Assembly (NCBI GenBank): GCA_013377095.1
Contig: JACAAY010000010.1
Location: 1 to 64,000 of the forward strand
Reading direction: 5' to 3'
Length of the DNA: 64,000 bases
Source: Desulfuromonadales bacterium
GTDB lineage: Bacteria > Desulfobacterota > Desulfuromonadia > Geobacterales > Pseudopelobacteraceae
In this document: in pieces, positions 50,090 to 60,015 of the stretch
Numbering within the stretch: the stretch's first letter is position 1
Layout: each line of letters opens with the position of its first letter
Translations under genes and position numbers: made by a program
Notes under the pieces: model-generated
What the model saw: the letters and a program-made list of their open reading frames with translations, nothing else
Databases searched by the model: none
What the model was told of the DNA's origin: nothing

Positions 50090-50809
50090 CTAAAATACTA
50101 TCTGAACCGTGTTGGCGTCTATCACACGCGCCGGCAATTCCTTGAGAGAATTCTGATTTTGAACCGTGATTGTGTCACCTTCCGCGCCGGCGCTCTTTGC
50201 CTTGCCGATTACCGTAATCCGTATGTGATCATTCTCCGCGACGATGGTTACCATCTGCCCCGGTTTGATCAACGGCACCTTTTCAAGCTGGTCGCTTCTC
50301 AGTGGCGCATTCGCTCTGAACGTTACGCGGGCCTTTTTTCCGACCACATCTTGAATTGTTCCCAAATAGCGCCCCTGTACAGCCGCCAGATCCTGTTTCC
50401 TCACAGCGAGATCATTGGCGGTAACGAGACTGCCGTGATCGATCTGCCGGACCGTCACCACCATTTCGGCAAGCGCCTCAACCTCGACCCGAGCGGAAAT
50501 ATTGCGGACAACCCGATCTCCCTGGCGAACGATAATACTGATTCCGGCGCTACCCCACCCTTCCCATTGTTGCGGGGCAACGACCTCATAATCCAACACT
50601 CCCACCGGAAGCGAGGGAGCGCCGCTGATGGACAAACGTTTGATGCTGACCTCACAGCCCAGGCTGGCAGTCTTCTGTTGCACATACTCCAGAACTGCTT
50701 TGCGGATTTCAGTTTCCCGTTCCGCCGTAATCGGCACCGGTTGAGCGGCTACCGCCACGGCCGAAATCAGTAACAGGGCGCTTACCATCATCAGAATACT
50801 TCTCATCAT
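50090..50809 (-). CDS. flgA: Flagellar P-ring assembly chaperone FlgA
   Basis: A 239-residue periplasmic protein with a signal peptide (about 1-22, ending AVAAQP) and a C-terminal SAF domain (RQIDHGSLVTANDLAVRKQDL, LIKPGQMVTIVAENDHIRITVIGKAKSAG, ending DANTVQIVF). It assists FlgI assembly. Its position between flgG and flgH is standard. Confidence 0.93.
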   Translation of the reverse strand: MMRSILMMVSALLLISAVAVAAQPVPITAERETEIRKAVLEYVQQKTASLGCEVSIKRLSISGAPSLPVGVLDYEVVAPQQWEGWGSAGISIIVRQGDRVVRNISARVEVEALAEMVVTVRQIDHGSLVTANDLAVRKQDLAAVQGRYLGTIQDVVGKKARVTFRANAPLRSDQLEKVPLIKPGQMVTIVAENDHIRITVIGKAKSAGAEGDTITVQNQNSLKELPARVIDANTVQIVF

Positions 50810-50819
50810 ACTCCTACAC

Positions 50820-51608
50820 TTACCTTCTCAGGTTGTTGGCGGTCTGCAACATCTCGTCAGATGCCTGCACCGCCTTGGAGTTGATCTCGTAGGCGCGTTG
50901 TCCGACGATCATATTAACCATCTCTTCCGCCACGCTGACGTTGCTCATCTCAAGTAGCCCCTGGGAAATGCTGCCGAGTCCGTTCTGTCCGGGTGTTCCG
51001 GTTGTGGCGTTTCCCGAAGAATCAGAGGGCTGAAAGAGATTTTTACCCAGACTGGAGAGGCCGGAAGGATTGGAAAAGGATGCCAGCTGAATTGAACCGA
51101 CGGTGGTGGGAGTGGTCTGACCGGACTGATTCACGGATACGGTACCATCACTGCCGATGTTGATCTTTGTGGCATTGTTGGGGATAACAATCTCCGGCAG
51201 GATCGGATTGCCATCAGGAGTCACGATACGCCCCTGACTGTCCTTCTTGAATGCTCCGGCCCGGGAATATGCGGTGGTGCCGTCCGTCTGCTGGATCTGA
51301 AAGAAACCATCACCTTCGATGGCCATATCCAGCTCATTGCCGGTCTGGGTCAGATCACCCGTGGTAAAAATTTTGGAGACCGAGGCCAGACGCGTCCCAA
51401 GGCCGATCTGGATGCCGTTGGGAACCTGTGTGGAGTTTGTTGAGGGCGCTCCGCTTGATTTCAGGTTCTGGTATACCAGATCCTGAAAATCAGCCCTGCT
51501 TCTTTTGAATCCGGCGGTGTTGACGTTGGCCAGGTTGTTTGCCACCACATCAATATTCTTCTGCTGCGCTTGCATGCCCGATGCTGCCGTCCAAAGTGCG
51601 CGTATCAT
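50820..51608 (-). CDS. flgG: Flagellar distal rod protein FlgG
   Basis: A 262-residue rod protein with the N-terminus [51 protein letters not shown] and the C-terminus [46 protein letters not shown], both diagnostic of FlgG. The final codon is followed by the stop at 50820, 10 bases before flgA. Confidence 0.97.
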   Translation of the reverse strand: MIRALWTAASGMQAQQKNIDVVANNLANVNTAGFKRSRADFQDLVYQNLKSSGAPSTNSTQVPNGIQIGLGTRLASVSKIFTTGDLTQTGNELDMAIEGDGFFQIQQTDGTTAYSRAGAFKKDSQGRIVTPDGNPILPEIVIPNNATKINIGSDGTVSVNQSGQTTPTTVGSIQLASFSNPSGLSSLGKNLFQPSDSSGNATTGTPGQNGLGSISQGLLEMSNVSVAEEMVNMIVGQRAYEINSKAVQASDEMLQTANNLRR

Positions 51609-51661
51609 CTGTCAGCTCCTTTTCTCTTCCTGTGCTGTTAGCTGTTGCATAGCGTGTTACG

Positions 51662-52396
51662 TTACAGTTTACCCAGTTCGTTGGCTGCTTTACCCGCCAT
51701 ATCATCAAAACCCTTGATAACACGCTGACAGGTGTCGAAATACCGATTGGTTTCGATCATCTGCACCATCTCGGTGATGGTTTCCACGTTTGAACCTTCC
51801 AGCTGCCCCTGGCTGATGCTGCCGGTAGCAGCCAGGGGCGCGGCCTCCGGATTCGTGGGTATAAACTGGGCGCTGGAGACCTTCGTCAGGTTGTACGGTT
51901 TGGGAAAATCCACGGTACTTATGGTGCCTGCAGCCGAACCGTCAACCATCACCACCCCCTTGGCATCGACCTCCACATGACTGCCCTGGATGCGGATGGG
52001 CCCGTTCTGGCCCATAACGGAAAATCCGTCAGCTGTGACCAGGGTTCCATCAGCGGCGAGGCGGAAATTTCCCTGACGCGTATAGGCTTGCCCCTGGGGA
52101 GTCTGGACGACGAAGAAACCATCCCCGTCAATGGACAGGTCCAGGGTATTTCCGGTCTGGGCAACGGAACCGGCCGTATAGTCCACAAATATATTTTCCT
52201 TTTGCAGAATAGGATCAGCGGTGGCTGCCTGGGGAACAGCCGGTGGATTGGTCGCTCCGGCCAGCATGCTTTCAAACAGCATCTTGTCCTTTTTGAATCC
52301 GGGAGTATTGACATTTGCCAGATTGTTACTGATCACGTCCATTCTCTTCATGGCTGCGATGCTGCCGGACAAGGCTGCATATATGCCGCTGTTCAT
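51662..52396 (-). CDS. flgF: Flagellar proximal rod protein FlgF
   Basis: A 244-residue FlgF/FlgG-family protein starting [45 protein letters not shown]. The ending EMVQMIETNRYFDTCQRVIKGFDDMAGKAANELGKL separates it from FlgG. A GAGGAGG Shine-Dalgarno precedes it, 40 bases after fliA. Confidence 0.95.
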   Translation of the reverse strand: MNSGIYAALSGSIAAMKRMDVISNNLANVNTPGFKKDKMLFESMLAGATNPPAVPQAATADPILQKENIFVDYTAGSVAQTGNTLDLSIDGDGFFVVQTPQGQAYTRQGNFRLAADGTLVTADGFSVMGQNGPIRIQGSHVEVDAKGVVMVDGSAAGTISTVDFPKPYNLTKVSSAQFIPTNPEAAPLAATGSISQGQLEGSNVETITEMVQMIETNRYFDTCQRVIKGFDDMAGKAANELGKL

Positions 52397-52435
52397 TGCT
52401 GACCTCCTCTTTTTACTTTGCGCCCAAAAGTCATT

Positions 52436-53185
52436 TCAGTTCCGGTGAAGCTTCATTTTGCCTCTCAACCTGGTCATGGCCTGACTGAGTATCTGGGATA
52501 TTCGCGATTCGGTCAGCCCCAGAACTTCGCCGATCTCCTTAAGGTTAAGGTCTTCATTGTAATAGAGAGTCACCACCAGACGGTCCTTTTCCGGCAAGGA
52601 GTCAACTGCCCGTCCCAACGCCTCGGTCAGCTGCATCATCATCACCTGCTGCTGGGGGCTTTTGGCGTCGCTCTCGCTGATGACATCAGCCAGGCAGAGC
52701 GAATTTCCCTCATCATCATCCCAACTGTCATCCAGACTGATAAATGAAAAAACATGCACATCGTCCAACAGGCTGTAATACTCGTCCATACCGATACCCA
52801 GCGACTGGGCTACTTCCTCGCTGGTCGGGTTGCGTCCCAGTTGGTGTTCCAGGCTCACCATTTGCCGCGTCAACTTTTTGTACTTGTCCCGCATGGTGCG
52901 GCTCAGAACGTCGTATGACCGCAGTTCATCAATGATGGTTCCCCTGATATGCTGCTCGGCAAAGGTCTTGAACAGCACCCCCCTGCTCGGGTCAAAACGG
53001 TCAGCTGCATTTATCAGTCCAACCACCGCGGCGCTCATCAGGTCCTGCTGATCAAGATGAGGAGGCAGTTGCGGAGAAATCCTGCCTACCAGATACCTGA
53101 CCATCGGCATATGTTTCAGAATCAGCTCATCGCGAGTGGCAGGAGCGCCTTCAATTTCAACACCTATGTCTCTGGCTGCTACCAC
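52436..53185 (-). CDS. fliA: Flagellar sigma factor FliA (sigma28)
   Basis: A 249-residue alternative sigma factor for late flagellar and chemotaxis genes. Region 2 (LDQQDLMSAAVVGLINAADRFDPSRGVLFKTFAEQHIRGTIIDELRSYD), region 3 and region 4 (LPEKDRLVVTLYYNEDLNLKEIGEVLGLTESRISQILSQAMTRLRGKM) are complete. It follows flhG by 3 bases, giving the order flhF-flhG-fliA common in polarly flagellated and many other bacteria. Confidence 0.96.
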   Translation of the reverse strand: MVAARDIGVEIEGAPATRDELILKHMPMVRYLVGRISPQLPPHLDQQDLMSAAVVGLINAADRFDPSRGVLFKTFAEQHIRGTIIDELRSYDVLSRTMRDKYKKLTRQMVSLEHQLGRNPTSEEVAQSLGIGMDEYYSLLDDVHVFSFISLDDSWDDDEGNSLCLADVISESDAKSPQQQVMMMQLTEALGRAVDSLPEKDRLVVTLYYNEDLNLKEIGEVLGLTESRISQILSQAMTRLRGKMKLHRN

Positions 53186-53188
53186 GGA

Positions 53189-54115
53189 TCACCCACCCGC
53201 GGAATTATCGAGAAAACGTCTGAAGAAAAACTGGATATTGCCCTTGAGACGTTTCTGCCGCGTATTTTCTATGACCCGCTTGGCCAGCGTTGCAAAACAA
53301 TTGGCCGCCTCTGACTCGGGAAACAGTTCAGAAACCGCTCTCTGCCTCTTGACCGCCTCGACAACTTTTTCATCCTTGACCACGCATCCCAGATAATCCA
53401 GAGAAATATCGAGATAGCGGCCTGCGACATTGGCCAGCTTGCGGAAAACCTCCAGGGCATCTTCACTGTCTTTGGCCATGTTGACCAACACCTTGAAATG
53501 GTGCTCGGAGTAACGCGTGGCCAACAGTTTGATAAGGGCATACACATCGGTGATGGAGGTCGGTTCCGGAGTTACCACAACAATAATCTCTTGGGCCGCC
53601 ACGGAGAAATACGTCACGTTCTCTGAAATGCCAGCCTCGGTATCAACAATCATGATGTCGAACTGTTCCTCCAACATATCCAGTTCGTCCAGCAACCGGA
53701 GCTTTTCGTGTTGTCCCAGGCTGGTAAACTCCTGAACACCGGAACCGGCCGGAATAATCTTGATCCCTGCCGGCCCATCCACAATTATCTCCGAAATACT
53801 TTTTTCACCATTCAGCACATTATTCATGTTGTAGGCGGGTGAGAGCCCCAACAGCACATCCAGGTTGCCGAGACCAAGATCCGCATCAAGGATCAGTACC
53901 TTCTTTCCCTGGGACGACAATGCAATTGCCAGGTTTGAAACAATATTGCTTTTGCCCACGCCCCCCTTGCCGCTGGTCACCGTAATAACACGAATGCCCC
54001 TCGGATCGGAGACCATTCCAGCAAGTTGGGAGTCGGGCTGTTGACTCTTTACGGCTGAGCGAGCCATCTCCCGCAACGTTTCCGCCTGGTCGCCCTTACG
54101 GGTTTCATCAGTCAT
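53189..54115 (-). CDS. flhG: Flagellar number regulator FlhG (MinD/ParA-like ATPase)
   Basis: A 308-residue ATPase with the deviant Walker A GKGGVGKSNIVSNLAIAL, switch segments LDADLGLGNLDVLLGL and IMIVDTEAGISENVT. FlhG limits flagellar number and activates the FlhF GTPase through its N-terminal DQAxxLR-like motif (here DQAETLREMA, about residues 9-18). The start overlaps the flhF stop by 8 bases. Confidence 0.94.
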   Translation of the reverse strand: MTDETRKGDQAETLREMARSAVKSQQPDSQLAGMVSDPRGIRVITVTSGKGGVGKSNIVSNLAIALSSQGKKVLILDADLGLGNLDVLLGLSPAYNMNNVLNGEKSISEIIVDGPAGIKIIPAGSGVQEFTSLGQHEKLRLLDELDMLEEQFDIMIVDTEAGISENVTYFSVAAQEIIVVVTPEPTSITDVYALIKLLATRYSEHHFKVLVNMAKDSEDALEVFRKLANVAGRYLDISLDYLGCVVKDEKVVEAVKRQRAVSELFPESEAANCFATLAKRVIENTRQKRLKGNIQFFFRRFLDNSAGG

Positions 54116-55448
54116 GTGACGCTCCCCTCAGGATCATATCAGCAAGTTTGGCAGGGGTAGCAACTTCGATATCTTCGGGCACCCGCTGTCCCGTGGTAAA
54201 GTAGGCTATCTGCAGGTTGTCCCTCATCAGTAAATTGATCATGTTGCCGAAGCTCTCACTTTCATCAATTTTGGTGAATACGATTTTACTGATTTGAAAA
54301 ATGCTGAAGCGATTGAGAATTTCCTCCAGTTCCCGATCTTTGGTGGTAGCCGACAGGCAGAGATACACCTCCAGCGGGATCTTATCCTCAAAGAAATTCT
54401 TCATTTCGTTCAATTTTTCCTGGTCCTTGTGGCTACGCCCGGCCGTATCTATCATAATCAGATCACAGTCGGAATGCTTCTCCACCGCTTTTTCCAGCTC
54501 TTTGGGAGTAGAGGCCACCTCCAGCGGAATGCCCATGATGCGGGAATAGGTTTTAAGCTGTTCAACAGCGCCCACTCTGAAAATATCCATCGTTATCAGC
54601 GCCACCTTGTTGCCCCGGTTTAGGGCATACATGGCAGCCAGCTTGGCAGTGGTAGTCGTCTTGCCTACTCCGGTCGGCCCCACCAGCGCAATAATACGTG
54701 GTGAGTTTTTGCGCATTTTGAGGGTGCCGGCAAATTTTATCAGGCGGCCAAAAGTTTCGCCCAGACGGCCCTTGATCGTCTGGTTGTCTTCCCCCACCGG
54801 TAGCGTTTTAAGCGTTTCAAGAATGGTTTTGACAAGATCGGTTGAAATGCCGCTGTGGCTCAACTCCTGCGCCAGGGGGGAGTCATCATTCATTACCTCC
54901 GCTTCAGCCAAGCCTTCTGCAACCGGTTCCTTTCCGGCATTGGGCCATTGGACCGTCCTGATGCCGGCTGTCTGACTCTTTGTCAGGGTAGAAAGCAAAA
55001 GCTTTTTCAGTTCTTCCAGGTCCTCGCGAGGAATATTCTTGATATTTATTCCGCTCTCACTGGAATTGGTCTGTGTGGGCACTTCTTCTTGGGAGGACTC
55101 CTTGGTCGTTTCATTACGTCGCGAAAGTGATTCCACCTTCTCACGCAACTCCCTCAACTCACGGGCCAGGGGAGCCAGCATGGAGTTTTCCAAGTCTTCC
55201 TTGGCTGTCCGTTGACGTTCAGGCTGTTCGTGATAGGCGGCTGCCACGACCGGAGATACCGGCGGTGCCGGCTTTCGGGCAGGATCAATGGCAGCAGTCA
55301 CCCGGTACACGGTCTTGCTGAAAAAGCCGAGGATCCCGCCGCTCTTTTCCTTTTTTGTCGAAAGGATCATGGCATCGGAACCCAACTCCGCTTTGACCAT
55401 GCGCAAGGCTTCGGCCATGCTCGCCGATTGAAAGGTCTTAACCAACAT
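54108..55448 (-). CDS. flhF: Flagellar biosynthesis SRP-like GTPase FlhF
   Basis: A 446-residue SRP-family GTPase that sets flagellar position. It has the FlhF N-terminus MLVKTFQSASMAEALRMVKAELGSDAMILSTKKEK, a variable B region, and a C-terminal NG domain with VGPTGVGKTTTTAKLAAMYAL, ITMDIFRVGAVEQLKTYSRIMG, IDTAGRSHKD and FTKIDESESFG. It overlaps the flhA stop by 11 bases. Confidence 0.95.
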   Translation of the reverse strand: MLVKTFQSASMAEALRMVKAELGSDAMILSTKKEKSGGILGFFSKTVYRVTAAIDPARKPAPPVSPVVAAAYHEQPERQRTAKEDLENSMLAPLARELRELREKVESLSRRNETTKESSQEEVPTQTNSSESGINIKNIPREDLEELKKLLLSTLTKSQTAGIRTVQWPNAGKEPVAEGLAEAEVMNDDSPLAQELSHSGISTDLVKTILETLKTLPVGEDNQTIKGRLGETFGRLIKFAGTLKMRKNSPRIIALVGPTGVGKTTTTAKLAAMYALNRGNKVALITMDIFRVGAVEQLKTYSRIMGIPLEVASTPKELEKAVEKHSDCDLIMIDTAGRSHKDQEKLNEMKNFFEDKIPLEVYLCLSATTKDRELEEILNRFSIFQISKIVFTKIDESESFGNMINLLMRDNLQIAYFTTGQRVPEDIEVATPAKLADMILRGASHD

Positions 55449-57525
55449 TGATGCTTACCACTCCCAGGGATTGTATTTTAATATTCTGCGGTATTTCATT
55501 GTGTGAAAGTACCGCCATGTGCGGCACAAAACGCTCAATCAGTTTTCTGACATGTCTGCGGATCGATGGTGACGCCAGCAGTACCGGTTGAGCACCACTT
55601 GTTCCGAAGCGATCTGCCATGGCGCGGATAGCGGTGATAATCATTTGGGCCGTGTTGGGCTCGATGGCCAGAAAACCGCCCTGATCCGAAGGCTGAATTG
55701 CCTCGGCAATGATATCTTCCACCTCCCGGTTCAGGGTAATCAGATAGAGGGTGTCATCTTCCAGCTTGTACTGGTCAACAATAAAGCGCCCCAAGCCCTG
55801 ACGCACAAATTCGCCCAGAACATCGGGGTCCTTAGTGAGTGTTGCATAGTCGGCCAGTGTTTCCAGAATGGTGCGCATGTCACGGATCGAAACCCCTTCC
55901 TTCAACAGGTTTTTGATCACCCGCAGCACCGTACCAAGATTGAGCAGGTTGGGAATCAACTCTTCCACAACCTTGGGCGCCGTAATCGCGAGGTTATCAA
56001 GCAGTTGCTGCATCTCCTGACGCCCCACCAGCTCGTGCGCGTGCCGTTTGACAATTTCACTGATATGCGTTGCCACAACCGTTGTACTGTCAACAACGGT
56101 GTAACCCTTGATCTGCGCGTCATCCCGCGCCTCGGTACCAATCCATATCGATGGAAGTCCAAAGACCGGTTCTGTTGTCCTGGTTCCTTCGAGGCTGCCG
56201 GTAACCGCGCCCGAATCCATGGCCAGATACTGTCCGGTCAGCTCGCTGCCGCCCACACGGGCACCACGGATTAGCAGGTTGTATTCGTAGGGCTTAAGCT
56301 GAAGATTGTCATGAATATGGATGGGGGGCACCACAAAACCCAATTTTTGGGCGTACTGACGGCGAATGGAACGAATCCGCTCCAGCAGTTCTCCATCCTG
56401 GGAGGCATCAACCATGGGCACAAGGCCATAGCCCACTTCCAGCTCCAGCACATCCAGCGGCCGAATGACCGAAGCCTGATCAACAGCCTCGTCTCCTTCG
56501 CCCGCTTCGGGCAGAGCCGCCATTTCTTCCACGACCTGAGCTTTTTCCCGGGCCATCTTTCCCGCCAGGAGGGTAACCCCCGACAGCAGCAGGAAGGCAA
56601 AATGGGGCAGACCGGGGATCATCGCAAACAGAAACATGACACCGGAGGAGACGTAGAACGCCTTGGGGTAATTTAGAAACTGGCCGGTTATTTCATTTCC
56701 GAAGTTATCCTCGTCGGCCGAGCGAGTCACGATAATGCCCGCGGCGGTTGAGATGATCAAAGCCGGAATCTGTGCCACCAGTCCCTCTCCGATGGTAAGC
56801 AGAGTGTAGTTTGTCAGGGCAGTCTGTATCGGCATCCCCTGCTGGAAGATCCCTATGACAAGCCCGCCGAAGATGTTCACCAGCACAATCAGAATGCCTG
56901 CCACAGCGTCGCCACGCACGAACTTGCTAGCGCCGTCCATGGAACCGTAGAAGTCGGCTTCGCGGGAAATCTTGCTGCGGCGGGCTCTGGCGTCCTTCTC
57001 GGTGATCATCCCGGCGGAAAGGTCTGCGTCGATAGCCATCTGTTTCCCCGGCATGGCATCCAGGGTAAATCGGGCGGTAACCTCGGCAACACGCCCGGCG
57101 CCCTTCGTAATAACCACAAAATTGATGATTACCAGAATCAGAAAAATAACCGCTCCGACGACATAGTTGCCGCCGACCACAAACTGGCCAAAGGCTTTGA
57201 TGACCGCACCCGCCGCCTCGACCCCTTCGCTTCCATGCAGCAGGATCAAACGGGTAGAGGCGATGTTGAGCGCCAGACGGAAAAGAGTTGTAACCAGCAG
57301 AATCGAGGGAAAGACCGAGAAGTCCAGAGGATGTTTGGTGTAGAGGCAGACCAGCAGGATACAGAGGGCAATGGTAATGTTTGCAGCCAGAAAAACATCC
57401 AGCAGAAAGGAGGGCAAAGGAATGATCATCAATGACAAGACCCCAATCAAGGCAACGGCCACATATATATCAGAGTTTTTGCGAAAACCGCTTAACTCTA
57501 TTGCTTTGACCGTTCCATTCGCCAT
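55438..57525 (-). CDS. flhA: Flagellar export apparatus protein FlhA
   Basis: A 695-residue inner-membrane export gate component with about eight N-terminal helices and a large cytoplasmic domain that docks chaperone-substrate complexes. The conserved FHIPEP-type loop reads GMITEKDARARRSKISREADFYGSMDGASKFVRGDA. The start at 57525 (MANGTVKAIELSGF) has GGAG 7-8 bases upstream; a longer frame to 57639 adds non-conserved residues. A good sigma54 promoter lies 47-65 bases upstream. Confidence 0.96.
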   Translation of the reverse strand: MANGTVKAIELSGFRKNSDIYVAVALIGVLSLMIIPLPSFLLDVFLAANITIALCILLVCLYTKHPLDFSVFPSILLVTTLFRLALNIASTRLILLHGSEGVEAAGAVIKAFGQFVVGGNYVVGAVIFLILVIINFVVITKGAGRVAEVTARFTLDAMPGKQMAIDADLSAGMITEKDARARRSKISREADFYGSMDGASKFVRGDAVAGILIVLVNIFGGLVIGIFQQGMPIQTALTNYTLLTIGEGLVAQIPALIISTAAGIIVTRSADEDNFGNEITGQFLNYPKAFYVSSGVMFLFAMIPGLPHFAFLLLSGVTLLAGKMAREKAQVVEEMAALPEAGEGDEAVDQASVIRPLDVLELEVGYGLVPMVDASQDGELLERIRSIRRQYAQKLGFVVPPIHIHDNLQLKPYEYNLLIRGARVGGSELTGQYLAMDSGAVTGSLEGTRTTEPVFGLPSIWIGTEARDDAQIKGYTVVDSTTVVATHISEIVKRHAHELVGRQEMQQLLDNLAITAPKVVEELIPNLLNLGTVLRVIKNLLKEGVSIRDMRTILETLADYATLTKDPDVLGEFVRQGLGRFIVDQYKLEDDTLYLITLNREVEDIIAEAIQPSDQGGFLAIEPNTAQMIITAIRAMADRFGTSGAQPVLLASPSIRRHVRKLIERFVPHMAVLSHNEIPQNIKIQSLGVVSINVG

Positions 57526-57571
57526 TGTTGCTCCGCTTCCCATAGTATGTTCGTGCAAAACAGTACTTTTA

Positions 57572-57590
57572 TTTGCAATAATTGTGCCGC
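57572..57590 (-). promoter_or_regulatory. Sigma54 promoter upstream of flhA
   Basis: The minus strand reads CGGCACAATTATTGCAAA, with GG at 57588/57587 and GC at 57576/57575 and consensus CAC and TTGCA halves. The predicted start is near 57563, 38 bases before the flhA ATG. The rest of the 263-base gap between flhB and flhA (57591-57788) shows no gene. Confidence 0.82.
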
Positions 57591-57788
57591 GACTAACCAT
57601 CCTGCCACGACAATGGCAAGGGGCAAAAAAGAACACCAATGCCCTAATTTTCCTTGTGCTACTGGGCCCGGGCGCACGTTGCGCCAGCCTCTTCTGTCAA
57701 TCAATTGAATATTGTCAATGATTTGACTTGTTCCTGTTATTCACTGGTGCCGGATGCGCTTAGCACCCTGACAAACTCCTTGGGCCGG

Positions 57789-58859
57789 TCACACGTTCCC
57801 CTTGAGACGATACACATAAGCAAGCACCTCGGCAACGGCCGCATACAGAGACTCGGGGATAGCCTCATTCTCTCCAACCTGTTCATAGAGTTCCCGCGCT
57901 AAAAAACGATTCTCAACAAGAATAACCTTGCTCTCCTGGGCTATTTTTTTAATGGCCTGGGCCATTATGTCCGCCCCCTTGGCCAGCACCACCGGAGCGA
58001 TCATGCGTTGACGGTCATATTTGAGCGCCACGGCATAGTGGGTAGGGTTGGTAATGACCACATCAGCCGTGGGAATAATCTTGGTCATACGGCGGCGTGC
58101 AGTCTGAAACTGCATTTTTTTGATCTGACCCTTGATTTCGGGGTTTTCCTGCTCCTTGTTTTCGTCCTTGACCTCCTGCTTGGTCATCTTGAGGTTATCG
58201 GTGTACTGCCACTTGACATACATTAGATCAAGAATCGAGATGATCAGCATGATACCGCAGGCATGAACAACAATCTTGAATGCCACATGCCCCATGTAGG
58301 CGACAATGGTGACCATGTCCGCTTCAGCCAGCAGAGTGATGTTCTGAACCTCGTCGGCAAGAACCCGGTAGGCGATCCAGCCGATCACCAGAAGCTTAAG
58401 AAATGACTTGATTATTTCGACCAGAGCGGTTTTGTTGAACAGACGGCTGAAACCATTGAGTGGATTGAGCTTTGTAATATCAAACGACAATCGCTCCCAG
58501 CGAAACTCAAATCTGCCGCCATCCTGCACCACATGGGAGGTGATGGATGTCACCACAATTGTTACAACCAGCGGAGCCAGCACAACCACCAGCAAAAAAA
58601 ACATCCTCAGAACGAGCATATAAACGTTCTTCTCAGTCAGCTCAAAACTGGCGACGCTCCCCAGAATTTCAGCACTCTGCTTCGAAATGGCGGTCATCAT
58701 GAAACCGCCGAATACGTACAGACAGATCATACCCGCCAGTAGCGTAAACGTTGAGGTCATCAGAATACTTGTCGGCGGAGAACCTTGTTCCCGCGCCTTT
58801 TCGAGCTTCTTTCCCGTGGGCTGTTCGGTTTTGGAATGTTTGTCTACATCACCGGCCAG
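57789..58859 (-). CDS. flhB: Flagellar export apparatus protein FlhB, apparent CTG start
   Basis: A 356-residue export gate protein and substrate-specificity switch. Four transmembrane helices lie in the first 210 residues, followed by the cytoplasmic domain with the self-cleavage site NPTHYAVALKYD. The first ATG (58760) would delete 33 residues that match the FlhB N-terminus (AGDVDKHSKTEQPTGKKLEKAREQG). Reading back in frame, the fliR stop TGA lies at 58863-58865. The only candidate start that keeps the N-terminus is CTG at 58857-58859, with AAGGGGGG 7-8 bases upstream. The resulting length is typical. A sequencing error is the main alternative. Confidence 0.88.
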   Translation of the reverse strand: MAGDVDKHSKTEQPTGKKLEKAREQGSPPTSILMTSTFTLLAGMICLYVFGGFMMTAISKQSAEILGSVASFELTEKNVYMLVLRMFFLLVVVLAPLVVTIVVTSITSHVVQDGGRFEFRWERLSFDITKLNPLNGFSRLFNKTALVEIIKSFLKLLVIGWIAYRVLADEVQNITLLAEADMVTIVAYMGHVAFKIVVHACGIMLIISILDLMYVKWQYTDNLKMTKQEVKDENKEQENPEIKGQIKKMQFQTARRRMTKIIPTADVVITNPTHYAVALKYDRQRMIAPVVLAKGADIMAQAIKKIAQESKVILVENRFLARELYEQVGENEAIPESLYAAVAEVLAYVYRLKGNV

Positions 58860-58862
58860 AGC

Positions 58863-59657
58863 TCATCCCCCCTTTGCCATCAGTCGTAAAAGAGCTTCAA
58901 CCTGTACCTTGACAGTTCCGAACGACACCTCCAGGACATGGAAGAACATTGCCAGCGTCAACCCCAGCACGATAAAGCCGATTCCGATATTGAGCGGGAA
59001 GCTGATCATAAAAACATTCATCTGGGGAAAGGCACGGGCCATGATACCGAGTGTTACACTGGTGAGAAGCAGGGCCACCATCACCGGAGCTGCCAGCCGG
59101 ACTCCGAGCACAAAAATATCCGCTGTCGCCCTGGTGAGGAAGGTGATTATTTCTCCATTCATATGCCAGACGCCCAGGGGAATGATCCGAAAACTTTCCA
59201 CAATGGATCGGATAAACATGTGATGAATATCCATACTCAGGAACATCAGTGTGGCTAACAGGGATTGCATTACCGACATGATCTGTGTCTGGTTGCCGTT
59301 GGTCGGGTCGATAATCGAAGAAATGGTGAACCCCATCTGCATGCCGATGATCTGGCCGCTGTATTCAACAGCAGAAAAAAGTATCTGGGTAACAAATGAC
59401 AGGGTCACCCCGATCATGACTTCGCGCAACGCCAGCAATCCCAGCGTGAGGATGTCCTTCGGCATGTCAGGGGGGGTAAGGGACAGAATGGAAAAACAGG
59501 ACAGAGTGATCGCCACCACGGTGACGACTTTGATGCGAACCGGCAAGCGTTTTCCACCGAATACCGGAAGGGCGCTGAACATTCCCCCAACCCTGCTGAT
59601 CACGAGCATAAAGAGAATTACTTCCCGTGGGGAGGGAAAGGGGAGCAGGGGGAACAT
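58863..59657 (-). CDS. fliR: Flagellar export apparatus protein FliR
   Basis: A 264-residue integral membrane protein of the export gate with about six helices (VILFMLVISRVGGMFSALPVFGG at the start, the conserved LGLLALREVMIGVTLSFVTQILFSAVEYSGQIIGMQMGF). It ends MAKGG and its last codons contain the Shine-Dalgarno of flhB. The gene starts 4 bases after fliQ. Confidence 0.94.
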   Translation of the reverse strand: MFPLLPFPSPREVILFMLVISRVGGMFSALPVFGGKRLPVRIKVVTVVAITLSCFSILSLTPPDMPKDILTLGLLALREVMIGVTLSFVTQILFSAVEYSGQIIGMQMGFTISSIIDPTNGNQTQIMSVMQSLLATLMFLSMDIHHMFIRSIVESFRIIPLGVWHMNGEIITFLTRATADIFVLGVRLAAPVMVALLLTSVTLGIMARAFPQMNVFMISFPLNIGIGFIVLGLTLAMFFHVLEVSFGTVKVQVEALLRLMAKGG

Positions 59658-59661
59658 GGGG

Positions 59662-59931
59662 TCAGCGCCTCATGATGGCAATAAAGGAGTAGATCTCGCG
59701 GGTAAAGTCACACATGTAGGTCATCATCCAGGGGAAAAAGATGATCATGGCAATCATCACCGCAACTATTTTGGGGGCAAAGGCCAGGGTCGCCTCATTG
59801 ATGGATGTTACTGCCTGAAAAACGCTGATCAATAATCCCACCACCAGACTAAAGAGCAACAGCGGCGCGGACAGCAGCAGAGCAGCTTCAAAGCTGCGTC
59901 GGGCAAGCTGAATGACCAGTTCGGGTGTCAT
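59662..59931 (-). CDS. fliQ: Flagellar export apparatus protein FliQ
   Basis: An 89-residue protein with two transmembrane helices and the family pattern MTPELVIQLARRSFEAALLLSAPLLLFSLVVGLLISVFQAVTSINEATLAFAPKI. Typical length and position between fliP and fliR. Confidence 0.95.
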   Translation of the reverse strand: MTPELVIQLARRSFEAALLLSAPLLLFSLVVGLLISVFQAVTSINEATLAFAPKIVAVMIAMIIFFPWMMTYMCDFTREIYSFIAIMRR

Positions 59932-60015
59932 AACACTATCCTCGGGTTACAGAGTTTAAAACAGAATCGGACTGTCCGGCAGCATATCCGCTCCAACCTT
60001 TTGTTGCCTCTCATT

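Noticed and set aside
57498-57704. A 68-codon minus-strand frame in the flhA leader
   Set aside because: It overlaps the flhA start and the sigma54 promoter and has no conserved features.
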